DNA of 64,000 nucleotides from Cacajao melanocephalus (taxonomy: Eukaryota; Chordata; Mammalia; Primates; Pitheciidae), in assembly GCA_963573385.1 (NCBI GenBank), contig CAUYLG010026770.1, positions 20,630-84,629 on the forward strand. The letters are read 5' to 3'. The notes under the pieces are model-generated. The model did no database searches and was not told the DNA's origin. It was given only the letters and a program-made list of their open reading frames with translations. Positions within the stretch are counted from its first letter, which is position 1; each line of letters starts with the position of its first letter. This document shows, one piece after another, positions 27,256 to 41,184 of this stretch. Both the position numbers and the translations under genes were made by a program.

Positions 27256-29325
27256 ACAAACATTGCACACTCTATATACTAGCACCCACTAGCCATTCTC
27301 ATGCTCAGCCTTTGAACCTCGTTCTTTCTCTGTGTTCTGACCTGACCCCTTGTGGCTAGCAGTCATCCACTGCAGCAAGGAGCAGCCTTGCTAGCAATGT
27401 GGAGTCTATCCAAATCCCACCCCACATGGCCCCAAAGCCATACAGTTATATGTAACACGTTACAAGATGGACTGCTTCCTAGGGCCCAAGGTGACAAAGA
27501 TGTCCTCTGGGAAGCAATAAAAAAATAGATACAGAGTGGGAATCTATATTCAGGTATTTGGGTCTCTCTTCTGAGCTTGCAATGGATTTTTAATTGATTG
27601 GTGTTTCTAAAAGGTCACCGTATTAACCTTTGAGATCTTTCCCTAATGCTTAGGATTTTTTTCCAGTGCACATTTAGAAAAACACAGATGCTTAACACAT
27701 TTTGTCCAGTTAAATGTGCCTCTGTGATCTGAAATTGGCGTAGGCAGGTGGCTGCCAGGTCTGTACTACTTTGGGAAATGGATGGATTTCTCCTTTACCT
27801 GCTCTCCGTGGGAAGGGAAAGACGTAGGGGGAGGAAGAATGCCGACAGACAACAGCAGGGTGATTCTGTGCTCAGCATCTTGTCTTGGTGGTATATCCAA
27901 GCTGCAAGATTTATAACCTTCTTGTTACAATGTATCAGCTTCAACATTTTCAGTGAAGTCTTCAATAACTTCGATGACATCTTGCTGAGGGGTTTTGTCA
28001 TTAAAGGCCAAAAGCTGGTCATTAACAAACCTTCTCTGCAATCATCTACCGCTGTGCTAACTCAGGCATGGATCTCCCTGGAAAGTTGGACTGGCTCAGA
28101 AACTTTTCAGAAGGCTGCATTTTTTTTAATGTGTGGGGTATATTTCTTCGGGGAAAGAAAATATGCCTCCCAATCATTTAGTCATTTATTTCTCATTATT
28201 CATTATCTAGCCTTTCCATGATAGAACCAAATTCAACAAATATGTGTAGAACACTGCTATACAGCAGTCATGGTGCTTAGAGCTAAAGACACAATTATAA
28301 AAAACAGACACAGCTCTGGTTCTCAGAGAATTCACAGCGCGGCCACCCCCAAAAGAATTAGTCATCATTTTTATAGAATCCTTAGTAAATGTGCCAGACT
28401 TCTTTTAGGCAACATAAGCACTATCTTGATCATTTTTTACCACTCTTTAAAAGAATCAATGTTCTTATTATCCCCATTTTAGAAATTAGGTGACTGATGT
28501 GATTGCCTGTTTCAGAATTTTCCCAAAGATTTTGGGCTCATGAGGGGCAGAACCAGAGTCTCAAACCCATGTTCTCCCTGACAAACAAGCACGCTCATCT
28601 ACTTCAAACAGGACTGGTCCAGGAAGAAAGCAAAGAGGATGGCATTCCAGGTGGAGGAAGGATCACAAGCCAGACTGAAAGCACACACATGCTGGGTAGG
28701 TTGCAAACCGCTGGGATCCCCTTTAAAGAGAATTTAGGTGATCAGGGCAGTATCAGCCATTGGAGCAATAACTTCTGGCTCCCCATCCTTCCTCATCTCC
28801 ATGAAAGCATTTAGACTGGACAGGTATCCATTTGTGTGCATCTATGTTTGAAGCTAAAATTGCCCATTGACTCTGGAGTATTGAGGACTGGTGTAACTGT
28901 TGCTAAGGTAATAAAAATTCCTATGATATGTGAAAAGTTTAACAATTTGAACATCATTGAATCCCAAACTTACACAAAGATTCATGTGGCAGAACAATTC
29001 CCAGTTGTTTGACAGCAGTTTCTGCTGTCAACGATTTGACTTTTCACCTAATCTGGTCACCTCCCAGAGGGAAATAATAAATGGGACTGCTGCTTTCTCC
29101 TCCATGCAATTCAGAACAGAAAAAGCCAGAGGATCAATGTTATAACACACATCCAGAAGTTCCTCAAAAAGAAAGAGAAACATGCAAATATGGGGAAACA
29201 GTCTGCTAAAATTTGTAGGGGGGGAATGAAAAATAACAAGTCTTGGAATGGCATTTTTTTTTAATAACAAGAAGAATAACTTGGAGGTAATAGATATGTT
29301 TTTAAGAGTGCACATTTTGTATTAA
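27256..29325. other. Non-coding, no secure feature
   Basis: It contains the longest non-repeat open frame of the window apart from GBA3 exon 3 (27748-28221 +, 157 codons), which has no recognisable domain. L2/MIR-like phrases occur at about 28220-28300 and 28450-28500. Confidence 0.35.
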
Positions 29326-29329
29326 TAAT

Positions 29330-29600
29330 AATTGTTACCATTGATTAAGGAGCTACTATGTGTCAGGCAGTTGCTAAGGTAATTTTGCACATTAACTCAT
29401 GAAATGGAATCTCTATATAACAGCCCTGCTAGGAAAAATAAATAAATAACCATTATCCCCTTTTTTATAGATAAGCAAACTGAGGATTAGACAGGTTGAG
29501 TACTTTGCTAAAGATCCTTTATTGAATAATTTGCAGAGCTGGAATGCAAATCTAGTTATATGTTAGTTCAAGTTTTTGGTACCATTTACTCTTATCTGTA
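29330..29600 (-). repeat. MIR fragment
   Basis: MIR-like series: gagctactatgtgtcaggca, cacattaactcatgaaat, ataagcaaactgaggatt. Confidence 0.7.
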
Positions 29601-32090
29601 TCTACAGTAATTAAAATATAACCTATTTAAAGGTTTTTAATACAATTAAACAATGCAAAGATTAAAAAGGCACTAGCTGATTTCTCTCTTTTTATTCTTA
29701 AAGTGACTTTTTTTCTTTTTTTTTTATATCCCAAAAAGAAACAGAAACATTAGCATACCTTTTAATGCTTGATTAATTGCTGTGGGATTCTACCTGAAGA
29801 GATCAGTAAGACCTCCAAGCGGACCCCATTGATCCAACTCTAGTGTCATTATGTGCCTGTCCGTATGTGTGATGTCGGAGGAAAGGCTTTGTTTGTGGGG
29901 ATCGCAGAGCCGTCATCCATCTGACTCCCTGGGTTTTGGTGAGTTCTCACCTGCAGCGCTTCCCAGGAATATCTTCCTTGGACTGTTATTATTTTTAATT
30001 GCTCACAGGGTGCCTTTTACTAGCAAAGTCATTGTCAACCAAGATCATCAGCATTACCTTGGAGGAGTCTCAGAAAATTGATTAGGAAGTCCAGCTCTGC
30101 CCTTTTGATGAGAACTGGGATATGCGGCATCTGAGTTTTGCTCAAGGTCACAGAACCTGTCGGCTCTTTCACAGACAGCACGAAGCACTTTCAAAGAATA
30201 CATGCAAGCCCAAAGTAACCAAACATAACGAAAAGGTTCTGTGTGGTGGGACAAATTAGCCCTTTAACTCAGATAGCCCTGAGCTCACAGATTATATCTA
30301 ACAACAAGTAATTAATAATAATAATAATGTATTCGGCCTCATTCTAGGAAATACTACTTAGTACCTTTATGATCGTCAGCAAATAATGTAGCCACTTTGA
30401 AATTCAGTTTCCTCATCTATAAAGTAGGAATAATGACCTCGTATCATTGTTTTGAGAAGGAATAAGATGATGGTATAAATTAAAACTCTTTTGTTCAAGA
30501 AATAGAAGCCCAATTAGAATAAGATTAAGTGCAAAGAGCACTTTATTACAATGAAAGCAATGTCTCTCAAGAACTTGTGTGTAGACAGATCTCAGGATAA
30601 ATGAAAAGCAGAGGCTCTAGTGAGGTCTGGAAGTTCTCCATGTTTCCTTTCCCTTCCCTTAATGCATGGGTATCTTCCCTTCTCACTGTGCCTAAGCTTA
30701 CAGGGTAGAGCCCAGCCACTGGTAGCTCACAAAGCAACATACATCCACCCAACCCAGTCCGAGAGATTAAGAAACTAATTGGTCACGTTCTAAGTCCCAG
30801 GGAAGAACTGAAATTGTCCAGCTCATGTCCTGTGCCTACCTTTGGACCAGTCAATTATCTGCTGACAAGGAGGAGGATTGTATTCCACTTACATGGCTGT
30901 CCCTATGGTAAGCACGTGGATGGGGAGATGAGTATTTCATAGAAGAAAGGGGAAAGAGAGTTTCACCACAGCAGAAATCATTGCTGTCCACTACGAGAAT
31001 ACATAAAAAAGTTACCACACCACTATACCTAGTCCAGAACAAATACATTTATGCATATGTTTTTCTTCTCAATATATACATTTCTACAATTTAAAAAGTC
31101 TACAATTTTTTTACAAAAAGCAAAACACTGTGTCAATTACAGTGAATATAGCTGGCCTACTGTTAAGATTCAGAAGAGAACATAGATGCTGTAAATAGTA
31201 AATGTTTTATATGCCTAATAAATTACTCATCAAGTAATTTGAAGACAAACTAGAATTTCAACAAATTGAAAACCTGATTTTTTTGTTCCTAACCCTATTC
31301 TCCTTTCCTGTCTGTTAGAAAACCAAATCTTCTCACATTTTCCACTCCTCTGTTATTTTTCTATTCTTAAATCACCTTAGTTTGGGAGTCTATCACTGAG
31401 TTTTTAGCAATAAAGATCTAAAGTATGGTATAAGGTACTTGAAACTATTTGAACAAAAAATGAAATGTCTCTATATGATTAGCACTGAACGGAGTACCAG
31501 GATGGGAATGGAAAAAAAAAAGGCTATTTCTATTTATCTCTCTTTTCCTAAAAATACACAGAGCAATTCTAGGCAAGTCATTTGTGTTCCCTGTAGCCAT
31601 CCATAAATCTGCCTGGTAGTAACTAACCTATTTGTTCTTCAGGATAAAGCCTGAGAATATCAATAGATTAACTATGAATAGGACCCACCTACAGGAAAAA
31701 GCGGAGCAGAATCTCAGAAAACTAGAGATTTTCCTCTCTTATCAGAAGATGAACTCCTACCCCGAAGAATCTCTTTTGGGTGTAATACAAAATAATTCCT
31801 TCACTTGGGTCAAATTGTGAAGATCCAATTGCTCACTGCCAGTAAGCTCCAGGCCTGAGTGAAGGATCCAGTCAATAAATTTCAGGTTTTGGAAAAAGAC
31901 CACTTTGCATCACTTTCCAGAATCCCTTCTATTACCAGTGTAATACTGAATAATTTTGGAAAGAATAATGCCAGAACCTCTCAATTAGAATGATAAGAAA
32001 TAAGTGTGGCTATCAAGGTTTTAAAAATAAAGGAAATTTAAAGTCTCATTTTACATTGGATTTTGTTGTTATGACATGATTCCTTTTTAA
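29601..32090. other. Non-coding, little recognised
   Basis: MIR-like sequence lies at about 30385-30475 (cagtttcctcatctataaag). A possible old transposon occupies 30490-30800, but I cannot name it. Nothing else is recognised. Confidence 0.4.
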
Positions 32091-32103
32091 AAAGGAGGAA
32101 TTG

Positions 32104-32406
<303 letters not shown>

Positions 32407-33119
32407 AAGGAGGAATTGAATTTGAGAAGCAGCAAATAATGGGAGAGGAGTTGCTAACTGGTCTAAAAATGTGTGTTACCAGTTAAAGCTTATTCCTTCA
32501 TGACTGTTTTCAAATATGATAAGAATTCATATGAAAAGAATTCCATGGAGGGAAAAGAGGCACTAAATAATAACATTATCTTAAAACACAACTCACATTT
32601 TCCATATGACAATAAAAATGTTTCTAACTGGGCTGCATGGTTATAGCTTAAATGCAACACACATTGATGGAAGACTCATGCCATTTTGAAGTTTATTGCA
32701 CAGATGCTTAATTTGGGCTCTTTAAAAATCCTGTCATTTCATTTTTTGGTAGTTAGGATATTAAAATATGCAAATAAGCATGTTATAGTTGATCAGTGCT
32801 AATCTTTTCTGTAATAACTGATGTTCTCCCTCCCAACAGCCACCACTCCTTCTGTTTTTGTCACCTTCACCCAGGAGTCACAAAATGCTGAAGACAGTCG
32901 CTTGTGACTTGATTCAATTTCAGGAGGTTGTAGCTGACCAAAATCCTCCCCTTCCTCTTTCCTAAATACTTTTTTTCCCGTTTCCTAATTACATGGCTTT
33001 ACATTGATTTACATGGATTTCAGCTTTCAAAAATCATTGGTATTTGCTGAATGCAAATAAGCAAGTGGGAAAATTATATTAAGACTGCACAATTGATCTT
33101 TCATCATCTCAAACACTAC
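32407..33119. other. GBA3: GBA3 intron 4, exon-proximal part
   Basis: AT-rich intron sequence beginning with GTAGTG just left of exon 4 on the minus strand. No repeat is recognised after the Alu. Confidence 0.6.
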
Positions 33120-33243
33120 CTTTGAGCAGTTCCTGAAATGTCTGTCTGAAATACTCCCAGCGTTGAGTGTCATCAAGAGGTGCCGGGTCACTCTGGGGAA
33201 ACCCATTCTCAGTGATATAAATTACAGGGTTATTATATGTATC
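33120..33243 (-). CDS. GBA3: GBA3 exon 4 (nucleophile exon, residues 362-402)
   Basis: This 124-nt exon follows a pyrimidine tract ending CTAG and ends at CAAAG|GTAGTG. It gives 41 codons plus one base, starting [17 protein letters not shown] and ending QTFQELLK. The ITENG motif holds the GH1 catalytic nucleophile, Glu373 in GBA3 numbering. The reading frame is intact. The leftover G is the first base of the next codon, an Ala in the human protein as I remember it. The next exon (about 67 codons, with the residues corresponding to Trp417 and Glu424) is not visible between here and position 1, so it probably lies further left on this strand. The ORF is too short to be found without splicing knowledge. 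Confidence 0.95.
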
Positions 33244-33985
33244 CTAGAAAAAGAGAACAGAAGTTCAATTCCAAACAGAAGTTTTTTAAAAAAAAGAAAG
33301 CTCATAGAATCAGGTGCATTACCCTCTATCTTCTGTAAGCTACAACGCCAAAACTAGTTTTCATCAAATTGCACTGACCCTATTAACTTAATTTTCCATG
33401 CACTGACCTTTTATAACTAACAATGGAAACACAAAACTGTGCAAATGTCCATGAAGGCAGTCCAATGACTCTTATTATAATGAGAAGACAGAAATATCTT
33501 TCCTCCATCAGCATCTGTTGATTGTCATTGCTCCTTAACCCCTCAGTCCTGCCGGCAGCTACGTTCTACATCCCCCACAGGAGAGATCCTGAAAACCTGT
33601 ACTTGAAATTTTAATTTCAGCTAACTGGATGTCATCCAATATAGCTGAGACTAAAAAAAAAAAGATCCAGCTATCACAATCCTTAAAATATCTTTTAGTA
33701 ATCGCAGTTGTGACACCAGATTGAAAAATATGTCCAAACTACTTCTATACCCAAAACTAACTTTGACAACAAATCCTAGACTTTGACCACTGTGTTTCAA
33801 GCCTTTACCAGCTAGTTACCCCTCACCAACTCAAATCCTAATCTGCTCTTCCCAGGCCAGCAAATATATATGCTATTAACTTAAAATAATTCTTTTTCAG
33901 GTCCATATATACATATACATATGCCTGTCTTGCCCACCTTCACATTTTGAGTGTATATGGACACACAAAAAAATCATGCATTTAC
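33244..33985 (-). other. GBA3: GBA3 intron 3
   Basis: A 742-bp GT-AG intron between exons 3 and 4, from GTAAAT to a CTAG acceptor. It is AT-rich. I see no mobile element apart from short A-runs. Confidence 0.9.
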
Positions 33986-34782
33986 CTTAATATATTTCAG
34001 TAGTTTACGTATTCCCCATGGTACCACATAGATCCAGTCCACATTTTTCCAAGATGGATCTGGAAAAAATTCAATCTCCACATCCTGGAGGATGCCTAGT
34101 TCTCTTTTCTTGTTCTCCTGGTACTTGATTAAGCGAGTTGTATAATATTGCACAGCAAAAAAATCAGCAGTGCCTTTGATCATTTTCTTCTCTTCTTCTG
34201 TGAATTCCGGAAGCCTTGATGATGGATACCCTTGCTTTTGACTCATGGAGGCAATCTGAGACTTGACAACTTCAGGATAATCACCATCAATGAATATAGG
34301 TTTAGCAAAGATATCCAGATGGAAAGTGATGGCTCTTTTAGCAGCTTCCTGGTCAGACACTGAGTTGGGATCTGCTGGTTCCAACCAGGTCGCAAAAAGT
34401 GATATGGACACCATACCTTTCTGCTCTTTTCGAAATAAGGAATCGTAGCTATGCCAGGATCTGGCATGAGCCTTAATCAAATTATGAGCTGCCTTATAAC
34501 CTCCAGTTCCAAAGTGAGGGATACCCGGAGGAAAGGTACCTAAGTCATATGCCATCAGGGAAAGAACATTAGCTTCATTTATGGTGATCCACTGCTTGAC
34601 ACGATCCCCAAAGGTACTGAAGCAAAACTGAGCATATTTGTCAAAGGATTCAATGATTGCCTCTGACAACCAACCTCCTTGGTCTTCTAAAGCCTGAGGT
34701 AAATCAAAGTGGTAGAGTGTCACAATAGGAGTAACCCCATTTGTTAACAAATCGTCGATGATCTTGTTGTAATAATCAATTC
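33986..34782 (-). CDS. GBA3: GBA3 exon 3 (main catalytic-barrel exon, residues 96-361)
   Basis: This is the largest GBA3 exon: 797 nt, two bases plus 265 open codons. It begins after a T-rich tract ending CTAG and ends at AAG|GTAAAT. The peptide runs from [12 protein letters not shown] to [13 protein letters not shown]1 landmarks are visible: His120 in TLYHFD, the acid/base Glu165 in the TINEAN block (with Asn164), and Tyr309 in VQYYTTR. The exon carries about 57 percent of the protein and most of the (beta/alpha)8 barrel. There is no stop, frameshift or lost catalytic residue. Compared with my memory of the human protein I see about a dozen substitutions (for example [29 protein letters not shown]), which suggests a non-human primate. 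The frame stays open upstream of the acceptor into the intron, but that part is not coding. Confidence 0.97.
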
Positions 34783-35089
34783 CTAGGAAGAAAAAAAAGT
34801 CACCCTTAGAAGAAAAGCTATTTATAGTATGTTGGCAATAAGTTTTAAAAAGGGATAAGATCAAGAACAATTTTCTGAATGACTTTCATTCAAAACAAGT
34901 TTATTACTTCCTCGATATAATCAATAAAAGACTGAGAGGAAACATTGAGAATTCTGAAGAAGAGTAGTTGATCAAGAAGTAAGAGTGTAATGGGATGACA
35001 TGATTGAAAGACAAACGTATTGAAATGGATACATTTGGGCAGATCACTGTTATCTAACTTTGCATTATTTTCATACTTATTGAAATGAT

Positions 35090-35250
35090 TTCATGCATTT
35101 CTATGTATACTCATTTTGTCTCTTAGCCCCACTAGATTACAAGCCCCATGATAGCAGAGGGCTTGCTTAATCCACCTCTGGATCTCCAAATCCTGGAACA
35201 GTACCAGAAATTTAGAGGTTAATAAATATTTGTTTAATAAATGCATAGAT
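35090..35250 (+). repeat. L2 3'-end fragment
   Basis: The phrases ctagattacaagccccatga and aataaatatttgtttaataa fit the L2 3' end. Confidence 0.65.
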
Positions 35251-36124
35251 CTCAATGGTATTAAGTATAAAGTAAAAGAATTGATCCAGGTGACTGCTTT
35301 AATGCTTTTCCATACAAGTCTAGGAAAAGAGACCTACTGAGAATGAATGAGAGCTCAGTATCTGCCCCAGAATCTGGGTTACAAGGGCAGACAGCCAGAA
35401 GCTTAGGACATTAAGAGTACCTGGTTGAAGTTTGCTCTAAAGCCTTAACATAGTTCATGGGGATACATAGCCACCTCTGGCTCTCATCTGATTCTTCCAG
35501 GACTGCAAGTGTGTAAGAGACAGTTTTTAGGCTTGCCGCAGAGTTCAGAAGAATGTTACTAACTAGAAGATGCCCTGGCTCAGAATTTATGCCAAGAATT
35601 AATTGAATCTACCTCAATGATGATGCTTAGCTTGGAAGAGACTTTCTGGGGAGAGGCTGATGTTAGTACTTCATGTGGTTTTATATTTGAAAGTATGGAG
35701 GCAACCTAAACTTAGACAAGAGAAGCTACCCTGTTTTAAGAAGTTGTTTCCTGGATAAAGATGATGAAGTCATATGTAGAAGTGTGTTGCATTGAAAGTT
35801 TGCCTAAGGAAAAAGTCCCTTTCTTTTTTCTTAACCTAGGATCCTTTCATTTTTAAAAATAACAATTTAGACTTTTGTATGTATTTCATTCATTTGATCA
35901 TTTGTTTGTTAATTCCTTAAAAACACATTTATAGAGAAACTACTATACGCTTGAAATGCAAACATAAGCAAAACAAACACCACCCTTGTCCTCAGGAAGC
36001 TTATTACCAGAAACTATAGAAAAATTCATAAACAATTACAATAGAGTACCAGATAAAGTACAGAGTCCTACTTAAAATATGGGAAAGGGTATCCATCCTA
36101 AACTCATGGCATTTGAAAATATTC

Positions 36125-36395
36125 TTAAAGCAATGTAGCATAATGGTTTCAAGAGTAAATTACAGTGCCAGACCACCTAAATTCTGTCCTAACTCTTTCA
36201 TCTACTATCTCTGCAATCTTAGGCAAGTTCCTTAACCTCTCTGAATTATCTTTTCCTGTATGCGAAATGTGGATAATAATAGAAACCTTCTTCAATTAAT
36301 TGTTGTGAGTTTAATGAGTTGATAAATTAAACATGTTTGGAACAGTTCTTGGCATAAGGTGAGGGCTCAGTATAGGTTAGCTATCATCTAAATTA
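36125..36395 (+). repeat. MIR element
   Basis: Nearly complete MIR: agcataatggtttcaagag, cttaggcaagttccttaacc, gttgtgagtttaatgagttg. Confidence 0.85.
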
Positions 36396-37224
36396 TAATT
36401 ATTATTGTTATTAGTGACATCTAAGATGATGTTTAAAATATGAATACAAACTACCCATGTAAGGTAAGGAGAAAAATGTGACTCGGGAAGAGAAAAAGAG
36501 GAAACAAATATGGGGAAAAAAAACAAGGGAAATGTTAAAAACCACTCTAACAAGAAAAATAGAAAACAGACTATTTACTCAGAGTTTGCTGTAGCAAGAG
36601 TCAGCCACCAATACTTGCATTTGGCAGGTATCCAAATGTAGCTGGGACAGAGGAAAAGCTTTATAGTGGAAAAAGGAGAACCCTTGGGTGTGCCCTGATT
36701 AAAGGTTGTTGGCATGGGGAAGCTATAGGAGAGCTAACTACAAGCACTGCATCTTTTGTGATTAGTTTGTGGAGCACAGGTGGTTTTCTCTGGTTGCTCC
36801 TGAGTTGGAAGCAGGGAGCAGGGGGCAGAAAATAGAGAAAGTATCAGTTGACCAAGTTGTGACTATTCTGGGATGATTGCTGCAAAGGCTGTGGTTTGGC
36901 TTCCTGGGCTTCCTTTGCCAGTCAGAGTTTTATTATCAGATACGGCCTGGCCAATGTTTGTACATTCACTCTCTTTTTGGGAACTTAAACTTCAGTGTAA
37001 GGGGAGTTATCAAAAGAGGAATAAGAATGGTGAGAGACGAGCAAGGTAAGCAGAAGCCAAATTATGCATAATCATGTGTTTTCTCTCTGTCTGGGTAAGT
37101 GGGTATCTTTAACACCAGCTCATTTACTTTGCAAACTGGAATGTACTGTGAATCATGCATAACAACTCCATATTTGGAAGACACACTTTTGTGCTATTTC
37201 TCACTTAGTAACAGAATAACTCCT

Positions 37225-37803
37225 CCTTCCCCGCCAGAGATGTTCATTCTTTAATCCATGAAACAGGTCAACATGTTACCTTACATGGCAAAAGGGACTT
37301 GGCAGTTGCAATTAAGGTATGGACTTTTTATTGAGAAGAGTTTCGCAAAGTGTCCAGATGGATCCAATGTAACCATATGAGTTTTTAAAAATGGAAGAGT
37401 AAGACAGAAGAGTGCATCAGAGAGATGCAACAATGGAAGAAAAGGTGGAGAAGTGGCAGCTTGGGAGAAACTCAACCCACTATTGCTGGCTTTGAAAATG
37501 GAGGAAGGGGACCGCAAGCCAAGGAATGCAGATGGCCTCTCGAAGCTGAGAACAGTCTGTAGCTGATAGCCATCAAGGTAATAGGACCTCAATTCTACAA
37601 TCACAAGGAACTGAATTCTGCCAACAACCTGAATGCATCAAAAGACAGACTCTTCCAAAGATCCTTCAGAAAGAAATTCAGCCTTGAAGGTATCTTGATT
37701 TCAGCCTCACAGAGACCCATGTCAAACTTCTGACCTACAGAACTCTAAGGCTTTAAGCAACTAATATGTGATAATTTGTTACAGTGGCAGTAAAACTAAT
37801 ACA
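37225..37803 (+). mobile_element. MLT1-type (MaLR) LTR, truncated at the left
   Basis: Phrases caacatgttaccttacatgg, ccactattgctggctttgaa, cttctgacctacagaactct and a final gtaaaactaatacac match MLT1-class LTRs. The left end is degraded. Confidence 0.75.
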
Positions 37804-38004
37804 CTCATCAAAATGTGTAACTTTTCCTTTCTCTCTCTCAATGAAAGAGTATTTCACCATCCCATCCTTGGGCCCCTGTAAACCCACATTTCTACATTTG
37901 TAAATGAGATATCTAAAGATAGTATGATAAAATAATCTAGGTATTGGTATGTATGAGGGTTTTTATAGCCAACTCTTTCCGTTGACTTTGAACATGAAAA
38001 TAAT

Positions 38005-38140
38005 ATTAGCTTTTATTTATTGAACTCATACCATATGTACGAGATGTCATACATTTTGCTAAATCCAAACAGTAAGCTCTAGAGATGGGTGTTTTTATTC
38101 CCATTTAAAAATGAGAAAACTGACATTCAGGGAGTCTCAA
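38005..38140 (-). repeat. MIR/MIR3 fragment
   Basis: tcccatttaaaaatgagaaaac with upstream tgaactcataccatatgtac. Confidence 0.5.
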
Positions 38141-38539
38141 TGTTGATAAGATGCATGGCCCACATTTAATCCCAGTCTGTCTCTCTACAAAGACTGAGCC
38201 ATTCTCAATGAGACATCCCACTTCTCATGTTCCTGAACCAGAAATATATGACTCTATTTTACCAGCCTTCATGGTCACCTACTTCAGACCTGATCACAAT
38301 ATCAAATTCCTTTTTTCTCCCTTTGAGGAGAAGTCATTGATAATGGCCAATCAATATAATTCAAACAAGACGATAAGTGTCCATTGAAATAAAGACAAGT
38401 AAATTTTAAGAAATTTTTTTCTCAGCGCAGCAGAGAAATGGAGCATAATTAATATTCACTATCCCAGAATTAAGCACTTTACTTCTTGGTCATACAGTTT
38501 ATTCAATGTTGTAACGAAACTTTTCCATGAAGCAGTGGA

Positions 38540-38720
38540 GTTGGATTTTTAGGAGGAGAGCCCCGGATTCAGAAAACTCAGCCAAAGGATCTTGGACAAA
38601 TCACTTGGTCTGTCTACACCTCAGTATCCTCATCTGTAAAATAGGAAAGTTAATACTGCCACCTTATGAGTGTGTGAGTATTGAATGAGAATAAATTTGT
38701 CAAAGGGTTATTTAACATTG
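38540..38720 (+). repeat. MIR fragment
   Basis: cttggacaaatcacttggtc and cctcatctgtaaaataggaa are MIR core sequence. Confidence 0.75.
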
Positions 38721-39808
38721 TTTTTCAGAATGGTATAAGTCACTGATAAACAAATTCTCTGAATAAATGTGTATTTTTTTAAATGATCACTTGTTACCAA
38801 TCTAGGGATTTTGAAACTGAGATGTCATCTGGTTCCCATTCTGCTTCTGGGTATTTAGAACAGAACTGATTATTTTAAGGATTAAAACTTCTATAGCTTT
38901 CTTTCATAGTCAATATCTTCTCTGTTTTAACTAAACTCATTTCTGCTTATTTGATCTTAGAAAATATGAAATATGTCTGAGGTAGAGGTCTTTTGGATAT
39001 CAGAAAAATAAGCCAGATGAACTCAAATACAAAGGTGGCACTGGGGGCAGTTGGGTAGGAGATGTAGATGCAGTGGACATTATTTGAAATGACAGAAATA
39101 GAACGGGGATGCAATGACAGAAAATAACAGCAAGTAGAACTCAAAAGAATTGAAGCTGGGAGCTGAGAAAATCTTTGCTTCTCAAGGAAAACTTGTCTCT
39201 TCCATCCCAGCTTCTCTCAACACATCTGTTCCATTTCTTTTCTTCCTTCAGAAACAGTTTTCCTTTCTGATTCAAGCAGCAGAGATAAAACCAAAAATAT
39301 ATATTTAAGAAAGAACCAGTTTTCTTTACACATCCAATCTGTCCTGATCTCAAAATGGCCATCCCACCTGCCAAAGCTACTTCTGAGCCCCAGTGCCAAC
39401 CACCAACGAACTTAGCCTCTCAGTGCCTCGATTCCAAACATCCTTGAGGGAGGAAAACAATGGGGCAAGCTTATATTCTTCAATGAGGTCACAGTTCATT
39501 ATACACCACAGGGGAAAAAAAGTCTTTCCTTTATCCTGTCAGCTGTGACCTGGAGTCAAGCAGGATTATATGAAACAAAGATATGAGGGAATTCCCTTAG
39601 AAGAGGGTGTGGCTAGAACTTGAAAAGATGATGTCTCAAATTTAAAAAAATTTTTTGATCTAGAATCCTCTTTCAACAAGCAAAGTAACGTAGAATTCGC
39701 TTTGGTCTCAAGCTCACCATGCATCAAGTTTACAACCCTCTTTGGTTCACACCTTTTTAGATTCACACCGTCAGTTTCCTTAACTGCCCTGTGTTTTCCT
39801 GCCACACT

Positions 39809-40312
39809 GCCTGTATGAGTTTCCTATTGCTGCTAAAAACAAATTAACACAAACTTAGCGGCAGGACCAACACAAATGCATTATGTTACAGTTCCTGGGC
39901 CAGAGGTCCTGCTCATTGGGCTAAAATTAAGATGTCAGCAAGGCTGCATTCCTTCTGGAGGCTCTCAGGTAGAATCCATCTTTCTACCCTTTCCAGGTAG
40001 TAGAGGCAACCTGCATTCCTTCCCTCCTGGCTTCTCCCATCCTCACCCTCACCTCTTCTCTTCAATCTCTGCTTTAATCATTATCCTTTTTATCTCTTCT
40101 CTCTGGCTCTGATCCTTCTACCTCTTTCTTTTAAGGACCCATGTAATTACACTGGGACCACACAGATAGTCCAGAACAATCTCTTCATCTCAAAACCCTT
40201 CCATTAATCACATCTGTAAAGTTTGTTTTACCATGCAAGCTAATATACCTGCAACTCCTAAGAATCAGAACATGAACACTTTTGGAGGGCCATTTTCAGT
40301 CTATTATAGTGC
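39809..40312 (-). mobile_element. MLT1-type (MaLR) LTR
   Basis: Reverse-strand LTR: gagtttcctattgctgctaa, gctgcattccttctggaggc, ttttaaggacccatgtaatt, and a final ggagggccattttcagtcta. Confidence 0.75.
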
Positions 40313-41184
40313 CCAACACAGAATACAAGATTAATGTTTGTTTAGTTAATTTATTTAAACCATTCCTGCTAAGTGCACTCATATTTTAAATTTTAACGTG
40401 AGCAAGAAAGTCTGCATAAATATTCCCTCTTTTTTTATTTCCAGTGCTGGGGCTTCCCACTAATCGCCTGAAATTTACATTTGTGGCAGATATGAAAATG
40501 TACTTGAACAGTTGAGAAATACAGGAATATGTGATTTCAGTTGCCAACTCAATCTTTTCTTGTTAAACCTTGAAAAACCAACATTTGAAAGAGACAGACT
40601 GTGTAACAATTCCACTTCAAAAAAATATTCTTCTAGTTTGGGGACATAGAATTTTACAAGTTTCCAAATGTCCTGTAATCAAGCTTTGAAACAGATAGTC
40701 AAACACAAAAAGGGGATCCTTGGGAAGAGGAGCGACAGGGATTTTCTAACTCTTTGCATGTTTTTTGAGAAAATGTTTAAACGAGGGGGAAAAAGATGGC
40801 CTTTCCAAGTTAAAACCATTCCAACTGCTTCAACAGATCACTGCACAAGAATGAGCAACTGCTTATTGGAATTCCACCTCCTGGATGCACCTCCAGTGCC
40901 CTCTTGTTCAAAGCAAAGTCTGTAATATTAATCAACTATGGTTTTACCAAAGCTAGGACCAAACACAAAAAGCTCAGTGCTAGGGGCATGTGATCCCCAC
41001 ATGAGATCTGCCTGAGCAATTTCTCCACAATATTCAGGTGGCTTCCATGACTCCAGTACCGCCACCTCCACTCTCCAGCGGCTTCTGTTTCTTTGCTGTT
41101 GGATTGCTGATCTACAATGTGCCTCCATAAACTTATGAGTATCTCAAGTTGGTTTCCAAAGCTTAGTATGTTGACATATTGGTA

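Noticed and set aside
34783..34870. The open frame of GBA3 exon 3 continues about 30 codons upstream to an apparent start
   Set aside because: This part lies before the CTAG acceptor, is T-rich tract read as Phe, and has no GH1 similarity. It is intron.
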